Notes: generated by a model from the letters alone, not told the origin. Positions 33,563-42,698 are shown, counted from the first letter of the stretch. The stretch: 64,000 bases of DNA from UBA4742 sp963785815 (GCA_963785815.1 CAWAWN010000001.1:682001-746000); one strand, 5' to 3'. Numbers and translations: made by a program.

Positions 33563-34428
33563 GGCAGGCCGGCCGACTCGTCCGCCAGCGGTGCGGTGAG
33601 GATGCCCGCCTCCTGCAGCGCGGCGGCGCACCGGTACCGCAGCTCGCGGCTCACGTCGAACTGCCGGCCGGGCAACGTCCGCACCACCAGTCGAAGCTGC
33701 ACGTAGCCGACCTCGATGGTCTCGACGCCGCTCATCACCGGTGCGCCCAGCAGCAGCCCCGACCACGCCTCGTCCTCGGCCAGCGAGCCGGCCGCGTCGC
33801 GCAGCACGTCCATGGCCGCGGCCAGGTCCTCGGTGGCGCGGATGGGGATGTCGAGCACCACGCGCGACCAGTCCTTCGACAGGTTGGTCACCTGCCGGAG
33901 CGCGCTGTTGGGCACGACCACGAACTCGCCGCTGGCCGTGCGCAGCTTGGTCACCCGCAGCGTCAGCTCCTCCACCGTGCCGGTCACCCCGGTGGTCTGG
34001 CCGGGCTGGGACAACCGGATGAGGTCGCCGATGCCGAACTGGCGCTCGGAGAACAGGAAGAACCCGGCCAGCAGGTCCCCCACCACCTGCTGGGCGCCGA
34101 AGCCGAGGGCCACGCCGACCACCGTGGCCGGGGCCACCAGGGTGGGCAGCGGCACCCCCAGCTGGCGGACGGCCAGGATGGCGGCCACGAAGTAGGTGAG
34201 CGACACCAGCGACCACTGCACCGCCTGGGCGATGGCCCGCGAGCGCTTGGTCGCCTCCGACACCGCTCGACCCGCTTCGATGGTCTGGCGGGCCTGCTCG
34301 TCGAGGGCGTCGCGGTAGCGCGTCGTCGACCACTGCACGAACCGGGCCACCAACATCGCCCCCAGCACCAGCACCACGGTCGGCAGCAGGCCGTTGCGGA
34401 GCCAGTCGGTGAGGTCGTGGAACTTCAC
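33559..34428 (-). CDS. Small-conductance mechanosensitive channel, MscS family
   Basis: 289 residues. Two N-terminal helices, then the pore helix TM3 (ATVVGVALGFGAQQVVGDLL, glycine/alanine-packed), followed by the beta domain (FSERQFGIGDLIRLSQPGQT; VPNSALRQVTNLSKDW) and the alpha/beta C-terminal domain. Such channels release solutes upon hypo-osmotic shock. Coupled to the Thr-rich protein downstream. Confidence 0.92.
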   Translation of the reverse strand: MKFHDLTDWLRNGLLPTVVLVLGAMLVARFVQWSTTRYRDALDEQARQTIEAGRAVSEATKRSRAIAQAVQWSLVSLTYFVAAILAVRQLGVPLPTLVAPATVVGVALGFGAQQVVGDLLAGFFLFSERQFGIGDLIRLSQPGQTTGVTGTVEELTLRVTKLRTASGEFVVVPNSALRQVTNLSKDWSRVVLDIPIRATEDLAAAMDVLRDAAGSLAEDEAWSGLLLGAPVMSGVETIEVGYVQLRLVVRTLPGRQFDVSRELRYRCAAALQEAGILTAPLADESAGLP

Positions 34429-34535
34429 CGGGCGCGCCCCGCACGAATCGCTCCGCCCTCCTGGCTGGGTCGCACCGGCATGCCACGAGGATGCCCCAAG
34501 CCGACCGGCCCCGCCTCCCGCCGGCCCCGATCGGC

Positions 34536-36248
34536 TCAGGGCGTGGCCACGGCCCCCACCACGCCGTCCCCATCGAGGCCCTCCAGGCCGTCGATCCCCG
34601 CCACCCCGTCGACGTCGACCACGCTCCCGACCGCCGAGTCGAGGTGCACGGCCCGCAGGTCACGCAGCTCGAGGCCCTCGTCCAACACGTCCTCGGCCAC
34701 CTCCTGCGACGGCGACGGGGCCCGCAGGGCGACGTAGATGGCCCCGGCCAACATGGCCAACCCGCTGACCAGCACGGCAGCGCGCAGGCCGCTGACGAAG
34801 GCGTCGTTGGTGTGGGCGATGAGCTGGTGGGCGCCGCTGGGCAGCTTGGCCGCCGCCGCGTAGGCGGTGGCCGGTGCCTCGTGGGCGGCGGACGCCACGG
34901 GCCCCGGCAGCCCGCCCAGGTGGCGGTCGATGCTGTTGCGGAACCCGGTGTTGAAGGCGCTGCCGATGATGGCCACGCCGAAGGCCGAGCCGAGCTCACG
35001 GCTCAGGTCGTTGATGGCCGAGGCCACCCCCTGCTTGGCCAGCGGCAAGGAGGCCACGATCGCGTTGGTGGACGGGGTCATGGCCAGCGCCATGCCCAAC
35101 CCGAGCACCAACGAGGTGGCCAGGAAGAGCCAGAACGAGCTGGCCGGCGTGACGGTGAGGAACAGCCCGAAGCCGGCGGCGGCGATGAACAGGCCGGTGG
35201 CGCTCACCACCCGCTGGCCGAGACGCTCCGACAGGGTGGCCGCCACCGGCGAGATCACCACGAACACGACCGACATGGGCAGCAGGGCCAGCGCCGCGCT
35301 CAGGGCGTCGTAGCCGTGGAGCAGCTGCAGGTACTGCACCCCGATGAAGAAGAAGCCGAACATGGCCAGGAACATCAGGAACATGGCCGTCGACCCGGTG
35401 GCCATGCCGCGGTGGCGGAAGAGCCGGGGGTCGAGCATGGCGTGGCGGTTGCGCAGCTCCCACAGCACGAAGGCGGTGGTGAACACGACACCGGCCACCA
35501 CGGCCGACAGGGTCAGCCCGGCCGTCCAGCCGCGGTCGGGACCTTCGATGATGGCCAGCACCAGCGAGCCGATGCCGACCGCGGCCAGCGCCGCGCCCAG
35601 TGGGTCCAGCCGGATCTGCTCGGCGGCCCGGGTGCTGGGCACCAGGAAGATCACGGCCAGCAGGGTCAGCACGGCCAGGGCGCCCGACACCACGAAGACC
35701 GAGCCCCAGTAGAAGTGGTCCACCAGCACGCCCGACATCAGCAGGCCGAGCGTGCCCCCGGCCCCGGCGAAGCCGGCCCAGATGCCCACGGCGCGGGCCC
35801 GACCCTCTGGCGGGAACACGCTGGTGATGGTGGACAGGGTGCCGGGCATGATGAACGCGGCGCCGGCCCCGGCCACCACCCGGGCGACGATGAGGGTGTT
35901 GGCACCGCCGGCGGTGGCCGCCCAGGCCATGCCCAGGAAGTACACGACGATCCCGCCGATCATGGCGCCGCGGCGACCGAAGCGGTCGCCGATGGCACCC
36001 GCCGGCAGGAGCAGGGCCGCCAGGGCGACGGTGTAGGCGTCCACCACCCACTGCTGGCGCGACTGGCTCAGGGCCAGCGACTGGGCCAGGTGGGGCAGGG
36101 CGTTGTTCAACATCGAGACCCCGCTCACGACCATGACCAACGCCAGGCACATGGTGGCCAGCACCAGGTTGCGGCGGCGGGCCGAGAGCGGGACCGGGGG
36201 CTCGGAGACGTCGGAGACGTCGGTAGCTGGGGCCAGGAGGTCTACCAT
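34536..36248 (-). CDS. MFS drug exporter, DHA2 family (14 helices)
   Basis: 570 residues from ATG 36248. Motif A-type loop DRFGRRGAMIGG, family motif C (GFAGAGGTLGLLMSGVLVD), motif for proton-dependent DHA2 proteins near SMLNNALPHLAQSLAL at the start, and about 14 hydrophobic segments; the last 60 residues form an acidic cytoplasmic tail. It resembles SmvA/QacA exporters. Divergent from a TetR gene across 114 bp that carries a repeated element, so it is probably under that repressor. Confidence 0.92.
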   Translation of the reverse strand: MVDLLAPATDVSDVSEPPVPLSARRRNLVLATMCLALVMVVSGVSMLNNALPHLAQSLALSQSRQQWVVDAYTVALAALLLPAGAIGDRFGRRGAMIGGIVVYFLGMAWAATAGGANTLIVARVVAGAGAAFIMPGTLSTITSVFPPEGRARAVGIWAGFAGAGGTLGLLMSGVLVDHFYWGSVFVVSGALAVLTLLAVIFLVPSTRAAEQIRLDPLGAALAAVGIGSLVLAIIEGPDRGWTAGLTLSAVVAGVVFTTAFVLWELRNRHAMLDPRLFRHRGMATGSTAMFLMFLAMFGFFFIGVQYLQLLHGYDALSAALALLPMSVVFVVISPVAATLSERLGQRVVSATGLFIAAAGFGLFLTVTPASSFWLFLATSLVLGLGMALAMTPSTNAIVASLPLAKQGVASAINDLSRELGSAFGVAIIGSAFNTGFRNSIDRHLGGLPGPVASAAHEAPATAYAAAAKLPSGAHQLIAHTNDAFVSGLRAAVLVSGLAMLAGAIYVALRAPSPSQEVAEDVLDEGLELRDLRAVHLDSAVGSVVDVDGVAGIDGLEGLDGDGVVGAVATP

Positions 36249-36273
36249 GGAGTGTCCACCAATCCGGTAGGGG

Positions 36274-36301
36274 TTACTTTCGGAAGGAATTACTTCCGGA
36301 A
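36274..36301. promoter_or_regulatory. Putative TetR operator with direct repeat
   Basis: TTACTTTCGGAA (36274-36285) is repeated as TTACTTCCGGAA (36290-36301), 16 bases apart. TTCCGGAA within it is itself a palindrome. It stands between the divergent MFS and TetR genes and 26 bp from the MFS start, a standard place for a repressor site. Unusually AT-rich for this genome. Confidence 0.65.
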
Positions 36302-36362
36302 TGGAAGGCTTCAGTATGTGGTCCGACCACGACCACGCCAACCTCCCGACCCAGGACCAGCT

Positions 36363-36989
36363 ATGAAAACGGTCACACCCCGCGCCGAGACCCCTGAACC
36401 TGCCGAGTCGTCGACGGCAGACGACGCGCCCACCCGGGGGCGCCCTCGCGCCGCTGACCGCACCCCGGCCATCCTCGGCGCCGTGATCCAGCTCATCGAC
36501 GAGGACGGCTACGACCGCCTCCGCATCCAGGACGTGGCCGACCGGGCGGGCGTGGGCCTGGCCACCATCTACCGGCGCTGGCCCACGAAGCAGGATCTGG
36601 TGGTCGAGGCGCTGCGGGCCAAGTCGGTCGACCTGCCCGACACCGGTGACACGCGGGCCGACCTGCTGGCCATCTTCACGCTCATGGCCTCTGCCTTCGG
36701 TGGACAGGGCGCGCAACTCGTGCCCGGGTGCCTGGCCGTGGCCCGCGACGAGCCCGAGATCATCCAGGCATTCCGCGACAACGCCCTGTGCGGCGTGCGC
36801 GAACACCTCCGCCGCCTCATCGCCCGCGAGGTCGGCGACGACGACCCCGACCTCGATCTGCGCGTCGACTTCGGACCGGGCGTCCTGGTGCAGCGCTCGT
36901 TGCTGTTCGGCGAGTCGATCGACGACCCGGCGGTGCTGGCCCGGCTGGTCGACATGGTGCTGCGCCCCGGTCCCCCGGCGCCCAGCTGA
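36363..36989 (+). CDS. TetR family transcriptional regulator
   Basis: 208 residues from ATG 36363. Disordered N-terminus of about 30 residues, then the TetR helix-turn-helix: AILGAVIQLIDEDGYDRLRI, IQDVADRAGVGLATIYRRWP, TKQDLVVEALRAKS. C-terminal ligand domain of the TetR_C_11-like type (LVPGCLAVARDEPEIIQAF, FGPGVLVQRSLLFG). Divergent neighbour of the MFS exporter and its likely repressor. Confidence 0.92.
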   Translation: MKTVTPRAETPEPAESSTADDAPTRGRPRAADRTPAILGAVIQLIDEDGYDRLRIQDVADRAGVGLATIYRRWPTKQDLVVEALRAKSVDLPDTGDTRADLLAIFTLMASAFGGQGAQLVPGCLAVARDEPEIIQAFRDNALCGVREHLRRLIAREVGDDDPDLDLRVDFGPGVLVQRSLLFGESIDDPAVLARLVDMVLRPGPPAPS

Positions 36990-37043
36990 GCGGTCCGTCG
37001 GTTTCGCCGCGGCTGACCTCCCCGTCGGTGCGGCGGCATGGGG

Positions 37044-37268
37044 TCAGGGGTTCACGCGCACCGGCACGATCCAGTAGCACTGCGTCACGGGGTCATACTC
37101 GAGCTGCAAGGCGTTGTTCGGCCACATGGGGGTGAGCTGGAACCAGTCGCCGAGCGGGCCCGGCTCCGAGTCGATGTCGTAGCTGATGTACGGGTTGCGC
37201 TCCGTCCCCGGATCGCCGGCGTACGGCTCCGCCTGCAGGTTGGGCACGGGGGAGCCGGTGTCGGTCAT
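37044..37268 (-). CDS. Fragment of a proline-rich secreted protein (or small ORF)
   Basis: 74 residues from ATG 37268: polar, aromatic and acidic (NPYISYDIDSEPGPLGDWFQ; LEYDPVTQCYWIVPVRVNP), with the look of a real protein. Upstream the same frame stays open to 37409 and encodes a typical Pro/Thr stalk (PAPTPTPTPAPSPTPGPTPF), but without any start codon before a stop. I suspect a secreted protein that has lost its N-terminal signal; no family known. Confidence 0.5.
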   Translation of the reverse strand: MTDTGSPVPNLQAEPYAGDPGTERNPYISYDIDSEPGPLGDWFQLTPMWPNNALQLEYDPVTQCYWIVPVRVNP

Positions 37269-37482
37269 CCCGTCCTCGGGCGGATCGGAGGGCCGGTTGG
37301 GCGGAGGGAACTTGCTCGGACCGGGGAACGGGGTCGGTCCCGGCGTGGGACTCGGCGCGGGCGTGGGTGTCGGAGTTGGGGCCGGCGACGTGGCTGGCGA
37401 GGACTTGCGGCAGACTCATGTAGCCGGCAAATGGGGTGTGCCACGGCGTTCGCCGACCGAGCGCACGAGACGGAGGGCAGTG

Positions 37483-38601
37483 ATGTCTGGGGACGAGCAC
37501 GAGACCGCGCAGGAAGTCACGAGCCGGAGGGCGCTGTTGCGTCGGGGAGCCGTCGGTGCGGGCGCCGTCGTGGCCGCGAGCGTGGTTGCGGCGACGCCGG
37601 CCTCCGCGGCGTCGGGGTCGACGGCCGTGACCGGCAACACCGACAACTGGGGCACGTCGCAAACGGGCTTCGTGCACAACGGCACATCGCAGAACGGGCC
37701 AGGCTTGAACGCCTATCGGACCGATGGCACCACGACCAGCGTGCAGTACAGCGAGGACGCCGGGCTGGTCGCGGAGACGACGATCACGGACAACGACGGG
37801 GTGATCGGCTTCTGCGCCGGGGGGGCGTCGTCCAGTGGCGTCCACGGGTTCTCCTACGACGGCCGTGGGGTCGTCGGCACCGGTGACGTGGGGGTGGGCG
37901 TGCTGGGCGAGATCCGCACCGGCAACTCGAGTGTCGGGTCCGTGGCTGTCCGAGCGACGAACCAGAGCACGGGCGCCGGTTCGATCGGTGTCCAGGCGGC
38001 CGCGACCACCGGCACCGCCGGCCTCGGGGGCAGCTTCGCCGGGAGCCTGGCACCGCTCCGCCTGGTGCCGGCGACGACAACGGGCGCGCCGCACACCGGT
38101 ACGCACAGCGCGGGCGAGCTCTTCGTCGATGCCAGCGGCGCCCTCTACTATTGCCGTACCGGCGGCACGCCGGGCACCTGGGTCAACCTCGTCGCCACGA
38201 CGCCGGTGCTGCACTTCGTCACGCCGACCCGCGTCTACGACAGCCGCCAGCCACAGCCCTCGCCCGGTGCGCTGGCCAGCGGTCACAGCCGAACGATCCG
38301 GGTGGCCGACGGTCGCGCGATCTCCGGTGGAGGTGTGACCGTGTTGAACCTCGTGCCATCCGGCGCCACGGGCATCGCCTACAACCTCACCATCGTCAAC
38401 ACCGTCGGCGGCGGCTTTCTCGCCGTCAATCCGGGTACGACCACCGCGGCGACATCGTCGGCGATCAACTGGGCTGCCAGCGGATCGGTCGGCGCGAACG
38501 CCAGCGTCGTCGCCATCGACGCCAACCGGCAGATCACCGTCACCGCCGGCGGCGGCGGGACCACCGACTTCATCGTGGATGTGGTCGGCTACTACAAGTG
38601 A
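37483..38601 (+). CDS. Tat-exported surface protein with C-terminal VYDSR-type beta domain
   Basis: 372 residues from ATG 37483, with GGAGG seven bases upstream. Tat signal: SRRALLRRGAVGAGAVVAAS ending ATPASA. The middle is glycine-rich with short beta repeats (GVHGFSYDGRGVVGTGDVGV), similar to phage-tail or collar-like trimeric stalks. From about residue 242 a domain common in Acidimicrobiia surface proteins: LHFVTPTRVYDSRQP, VLNLVPSGATGIAYNLTIVN, ASSAINW and FIVDVVGYYK at the end. Function unknown; probably an attachment or shell protein. Confidence 0.8.
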   Translation: MSGDEHETAQEVTSRRALLRRGAVGAGAVVAASVVAATPASAASGSTAVTGNTDNWGTSQTGFVHNGTSQNGPGLNAYRTDGTTTSVQYSEDAGLVAETTITDNDGVIGFCAGGASSSGVHGFSYDGRGVVGTGDVGVGVLGEIRTGNSSVGSVAVRATNQSTGAGSIGVQAAATTGTAGLGGSFAGSLAPLRLVPATTTGAPHTGTHSAGELFVDASGALYYCRTGGTPGTWVNLVATTPVLHFVTPTRVYDSRQPQPSPGALASGHSRTIRVADGRAISGGGVTVLNLVPSGATGIAYNLTIVNTVGGGFLAVNPGTTTAATSSAINWAASGSVGANASVVAIDANRQITVTAGGGGTTDFIVDVVGYYK

Positions 38602-38837
38602 GCCGTCGGATCAACGGCTGGTTCTCGTTCGTCTGAGCGATTCTCGGTGACTCCCACCGAGTGCCCTGTCGCCGGCTACCACCCGGGCCCGCGCCACACC
38701 GCGTCTCGTCCCTCCCGGGGCACTTGGGACATGTCGGGCAACGCCCCCAGGACCTTCGCCTCTAGCGAACGAAGGTTGCCGCGGCGGATGCTGGGCTGAG
38801 ACCCCCAGTGAGACGCCGATGCTCAGGAGCGCCGAAG

Positions 38838-39227
38838 ATGTCTGAGTCAGAGAGCGCCGAAGGGCGCTTCGCCACCATCGCAGCTGACCAAGGGTACGGA
38901 ACCCACCAGCGCGAGGTCATGGTCGACGCAGCCGCGACCATGCGGCTACCCCTTGCGTTGGCCGCTGACTGGCTCGCGGTTGGCATCACCCCTTGGGGCT
39001 CACGGGCTTGGCACACCGCGGGCTTCGCCTCCGCCGCCGAAGCCCGCCCTTTCCGCACACGAGGCCTCACCCCAGAGCTGGCCGCGCTCGCTCGGGACGA
39101 TGCCCGAGCTGCGCAGGCCGACGCGCGCGCCGGCCGAGCCCGCTCCGGCGAACGTCTGGCATCAGGTGTGGGGATGCGAGGTGGACGCAAGTACGGCGAG
39201 CCAGGTGAAACCTCGACCAGGAGCTGA
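38838..39227 (+). CDS. Hypothetical protein with WxxAG-type helical repeats
   Basis: 129 residues from ATG 38838, preceded by AGGAG at eight bases. Two short repeats of a motif with tryptophan followed by A/V-G (AADWLAVGITPWGSR and WHTAGFASAAEARPFRTRGL) recall helical repeats in actinobacterial proteins of unknown role. The C-terminus is basic and glycine-rich (GMRGGRKYGEPGE). Orphan gene. Confidence 0.5.
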   Translation: MSESESAEGRFATIAADQGYGTHQREVMVDAAATMRLPLALAADWLAVGITPWGSRAWHTAGFASAAEARPFRTRGLTPELAALARDDARAAQADARAGRARSGERLASGVGMRGGRKYGEPGETSTRS

Positions 39228-39299
39228 ACGAACGAGCCGATGTGGCCGTCGGTGATCCCAGAAGCCTCGACGCCCTGCACACGTCGCGGGGGCAGGAGA

Positions 39300-39695
39300 C
39301 TACGGGGCCCCTATCGAAGGGAGGTCCAGAGATGCTGCGGAGCCATCTCGCCGTCCGCTGGGAGTTCGCGGTGTGGCCACTGGTTCGGGATTGGCGCGGG
39401 CTGCGATCTGAGCGGTGAACTGGTCGAACAGGCGGCGGTCGCGGAGGAGGTCCGCGGTCCAGAGCGCGGCGATCTGCGCGTTGTCCCTCTCGACTGACGT
39501 GTTGGCCAGGCTGAGCTGCTGACGTAGGGCCTGTTGTCGAAGCCGGTCGCGGTAGAGCTGGCCGTGCACGGGGTTCCAGGCCGACGCGACCAGCGTCACG
39601 AGCGGTTCGAGTCGGTCGGCGGGCATGCGGTCGCAGGGGTCGCCTCCGAGGTCCAGGAACTGTCCGAGCGGCACAGACGCGAGATACATCACCAT
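39300..39695 (-). CDS. Hypothetical soluble protein
   Basis: 131 residues from ATG 39695, with AGAGGGGA seven bases upstream. Mostly helical (LYRDRLRQQALRQQLSLANT; QIAALWTADLLRDRRLFDQF) with a Pro/Ser-rich C-terminal tail. No membrane segment or known family. It follows the sensor kinase on the same strand after 64 bp and could be co-transcribed. Confidence 0.6.
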   Translation of the reverse strand: MVMYLASVPLGQFLDLGGDPCDRMPADRLEPLVTLVASAWNPVHGQLYRDRLRQQALRQQLSLANTSVERDNAQIAALWTADLLRDRRLFDQFTAQIAARANPEPVATPRTPSGRRDGSAASLDLPSIGAP

Positions 39696-39759
39696 GGGCG
39701 GTCCCCTCTGGGTGGCGAACTGGGAGAAGGCACGGCAGGTGGCGTTTGCCGTGTCCTGG

Positions 39760-40917
39760 CTAGGGTCCAGGGTCGGGACCGGTTCCGAGCGTTTGACGGC
39801 CAGGCTCTCGAAGCGGCCGATGCCTCGAGGACTGCTGCGACTGAGGGAGCGTCGGTTGGCCCGGGCGCGTTCGATCGGCGGGAACGTGCCAGGTGAGCAG
39901 GGATCCGCCGCCCATCTGGGGCGCGATGGTGAAGCCGCCGCCCAGGGCGTGCGCCCGGCTCGCCATGTTGCTCAGGCCGCTGCCGCCCAGGACTTCGTCG
40001 GGCAGGCCGTCGCCGTCGTCGGACACGGTGAGGGTGAGCTCATCGGTGATGGTGACCGTCACGCCGACGCGATGTGCGTGGGCGTGACGGGCGATGTTGG
40101 ACAGCGCTTCGCGCAGGACAGGGACGAGGTGCATCGCGATGTTGTCGTCCACCGTGTCGAGCGGTCCGTCGAACTGCAGGCGCGGGTCGAAACCCAGCGC
40201 ACTGTTGGCGTGGGTCATGACATCGAGCAGTTGGCCCCGGAGCCGGTCCGGCCTCGCCGATGCCGGTCTGAGCGCGAAGATCGTGGCCCGAAGCTCTTTG
40301 ACGGTGTCATCGAGGAGTTCGACGGTGGCCTCGACGCGGGTTCGCACCCGTGTGTCGTCGATGGCCCCGACCACGCCCTGGAGGTGCATCCCCGCGGCGA
40401 ACAGCTGCTGGATGACGGTGTCGTGCAGACCGAGAGCCACGCGCTCGCGGTCAGCAGCCAGCACCACCGCCTGTTCGGCTCGTCGAAGCTCCTCTTGGGT
40501 TGCAGCCAGACTGGCCTCGTCTTCCAACCGGCGTCCGACATCACGCACCGCGGCCACCGTGAACCAGGCGTCACCGACGTGCAGCGGGCTGAGGCTGACC
40601 TCCACCGGGAACTCTGAGCCGTCACCTCGCCGCGCCGACAACCGGAGCCCGGCGCCCATCGACCGCACCGAGGGAGCTACCTGAAACCGGCGTCGATGAA
40701 TCCGATGGGCGTCCCGGACGCCTTCAGGCACCAAGTCCTCCAGCTCACTGCCCAACAGGGTGCCGATGTCGACCCCGAACAGCGCTGCAGTGTGGTCGTT
40801 GGCCGCCACGATTTGGCCGGACTCGGCCACGATGACGGTGGCGTCGGGGGTGCCGTCCAACAAGAGCCAGGCGAACTCCTCGCCCAGCGAGTCGAACAGA
40901 GCCATGTGAGCACCCAT
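39760..40917 (-). CDS. PAS-domain sensor histidine kinase, NarL-partner type (HisKA_3)
   Basis: 385 residues from ATG 40917, chosen because AGAGGTG lies five bases upstream. Soluble: one PAS domain (residues about 15-130, TVIVAESGQIVAANDHTAAL, FPVEVSLSPLHVGDAWFTVA), then the HisKA_3 phospho-acceptor helix (RERVALGLHDTVIQQLFAAG) and an HATPase with LREALSNIARHAHAH and SDDGDGLP. A NarL-type response regulator should be its partner but none is in the window. The C-terminal 40 residues are disordered. Confidence 0.9.
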   Translation of the reverse strand: MGAHMALFDSLGEEFAWLLLDGTPDATVIVAESGQIVAANDHTAALFGVDIGTLLGSELEDLVPEGVRDAHRIHRRRFQVAPSVRSMGAGLRLSARRGDGSEFPVEVSLSPLHVGDAWFTVAAVRDVGRRLEDEASLAATQEELRRAEQAVVLAADRERVALGLHDTVIQQLFAAGMHLQGVVGAIDDTRVRTRVEATVELLDDTVKELRATIFALRPASARPDRLRGQLLDVMTHANSALGFDPRLQFDGPLDTVDDNIAMHLVPVLREALSNIARHAHAHRVGVTVTITDELTLTVSDDGDGLPDEVLGGSGLSNMASRAHALGGGFTIAPQMGGGSLLTWHVPADRTRPGQPTLPQSQQSSRHRPLREPGRQTLGTGPDPGP

Positions 40918-41055
40918 GACACACCTCTCGTGCACTTCGGCATCACGGTGAGAGGTTCCGGGGTCTGGGGTTGCTGCCACCACGGCTGGTGAGCTGACAG
41001 TACCCGAAAGTACCGAAACTGACCACCACTCGAACCAGGGTGCGAAGCCTGGCCC

Positions 41056-41784
41056 TCAGATCAGGCCCGGCGTCTCGTCCAGTTGGACGGAGCCCTCGAT
41101 GACGGCCTGAGCCAGGTCGCTCAGCCTCAGGTTGCTCCGACGGGCATGGGCCCGAAGCCGCCGGAAGGCTTCAGCCATGTCGACGTCGGCGCGTTCAGCC
41201 AGCACGCCCTTGGCCTGTTCGATGAGGATGCGACTGTTCAGGGCGTGGTTGAGCTGCTCGTTGATGGTCCGGGCGTCGATCGCGGCCTGGTGTTGGAGGA
41301 TGGCGATGGTGGCCACGTCGGCGAAGGCACGGGCTGCGTCCAGGTCGCTGTCGCTGATGGTGGCGGGGTCGTCTCGAAACAGGTTGAGGGCCCCGATGGT
41401 GAGACCCCGCAAGCGCATGGGTTGGGCCGACACGAAGCGGAACCCGGCGGCCCGCGCCGCCGGAGCAAAACGGGGCCAACGACCCTCCGCGGTGGTCAGG
41501 TCCACGTTGGCCACGGTGGTCCCGCTGCGGTAGCAGTCCAGGCACGGCCCTTCGCTGGCCTGCAGCTCGTAGAGCTCCAGCTCGCCCATGGCCGCGCTCG
41601 ACGAGGCCATGATCCGCAGGGCGCTCCCCTGGGGTGCGGCCAGCATCAGACCGGCATCGCTGATGTCGAACGCCTCGACGCAGCGATCCGTGAGGGTCGT
41701 GGTCAACTCGACCACGTCGAAGTCCCCCACCAGGCTGTCGGCCAGCTCGACCATGGTCGACATCAGGATCGACTGAGCAGTCAC
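41056..41784 (-). CDS. GAF-ANTAR RNA-binding regulator
   Basis: 242 residues; GTG 41784 chosen because GAGGAGG lies six bases upstream, although the frame is open to 41919. GAF domain (ISDAGLMLAAPQGSALRIMA; ASEGPCLDCYRSGTTVANVD; GLTIGALNLF) followed by an ANTAR helix bundle (LNSRILIEQAKGVLAERADV, DMAEAFRRLRAHARRSNLRL). ANTAR proteins bind paired RNA hairpins and prevent termination; the GAF domain would sense a small molecule. Sits 58 bp after a second, frameshifted GAF-ANTAR gene. Confidence 0.92.
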   Translation of the reverse strand: MTAQSILMSTMVELADSLVGDFDVVELTTTLTDRCVEAFDISDAGLMLAAPQGSALRIMASSSAAMGELELYELQASEGPCLDCYRSGTTVANVDLTTAEGRWPRFAPAARAAGFRFVSAQPMRLRGLTIGALNLFRDDPATISDSDLDAARAFADVATIAILQHQAAIDARTINEQLNHALNSRILIEQAKGVLAERADVDMAEAFRRLRAHARRSNLRLSDLAQAVIEGSVQLDETPGLI

Positions 41785-41842
41785 CGCGGCCTCCTCGATG
41801 TTCGTGGCCCGGGCCAGCGACGCCCACAGCCTATGGTCGGAC

Positions 41843-42698
41843 TCATCGATCCCCTGGCCCAGGGCCACGCCCGTCGCCGTCGTCCGGGCTGAACCGCAGG
41901 CGACGGGCGATGACATCATCGGCCACCTCGGCCAGGGACCGGTTGGCGCCGAAGGCGTATCCCCGCAACCGGATCAAGGCTTGCGCCACAGTCACCTCGA
42001 GCTGGACCGCCATCATGCCCGCGGCCTGATGCGCCGAGTACTGGAAGTTCGAGCCGTCCTCGAGCCCGGCCGCCAGATCACCCGGCGCGGCGCCCGCCTG
42101 CATCATGAGCAGCGCCTCAGCCGCCAGGTCAGCCACGATCAGCGCATCGCCATGGCCATCTGGCTCCAATGGACCCAACCGCGTGCGGTACAGGTTGAGC
42201 GAACCCAGACGCACGGCCCCGGCCCGCAACGGAAACCCGAACACCGCCCCCACGCCCGCCCGCACCGCCGGTGGAGTGAAACCCGGCCACCTGAGCTGCC
42301 CCGCCCTGACCAGGTCCGGCTCGACCACCGGACGATCCTCGCGGTAGGCGTCGACGCAAGGCCCTTCACCCAATGCGAACTGCAGGTCCTCGATCAGGGT
42401 GCTGACCTCATCGGTCGACGCCACCGACCCGCCGCGGAACATCGCCCGACATGAGCATCAGGCCCGCCCCCGACATACCGGTCGTCCGAGCGCAGAACCG
42501 GCCCAGATGCGCGGCGTCGAGAGTCGGGCCCCCGCGTGGGTACAACTCGGCCAGGATCTGAGACCGCCGATCGGCGGTCACCCGGTCCAGCCAGCTGTCG
42601 GACCGCACACCCGGGGTGTCATGGTCGGCCGAGCCCGCAACGGGATGCGGTCGGTCGCCAACCGCTCGCACCTCCCTGGCGCGCGCTCGCCTCCTCAC
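41843..42698 (-). pseudogene. GAF-ANTAR gene with a one-base frameshift
   Basis: N-terminal part (frame ending 42408) reads LDRVTADRRSQILAELYP, HLGRFCARTTGMSGAGLMLM and SGDVPR. Near 42440 the frame changes by one base in a GCGGCGGG run, and the remainder reads ASTDEVSTLIEDLQFALGEG, GAVFGFPLRAGAVRLGSLNL and the ANTAR part AGMMAVQLEVTVAQALIRLR to a stop at 41843. All domains are present, so this may be a recent mutation or an assembly error. The exact start is uncertain; GTG 42608 is the nearest plausible one. Confidence 0.8.

Noticed and set aside
33176..34999. 607-codon frame on the minus strand
   Set aside because: Only the last 129 codons (Thr/Ser-rich protein) are real; the rest is a shadow of MscS and the MFS gene.
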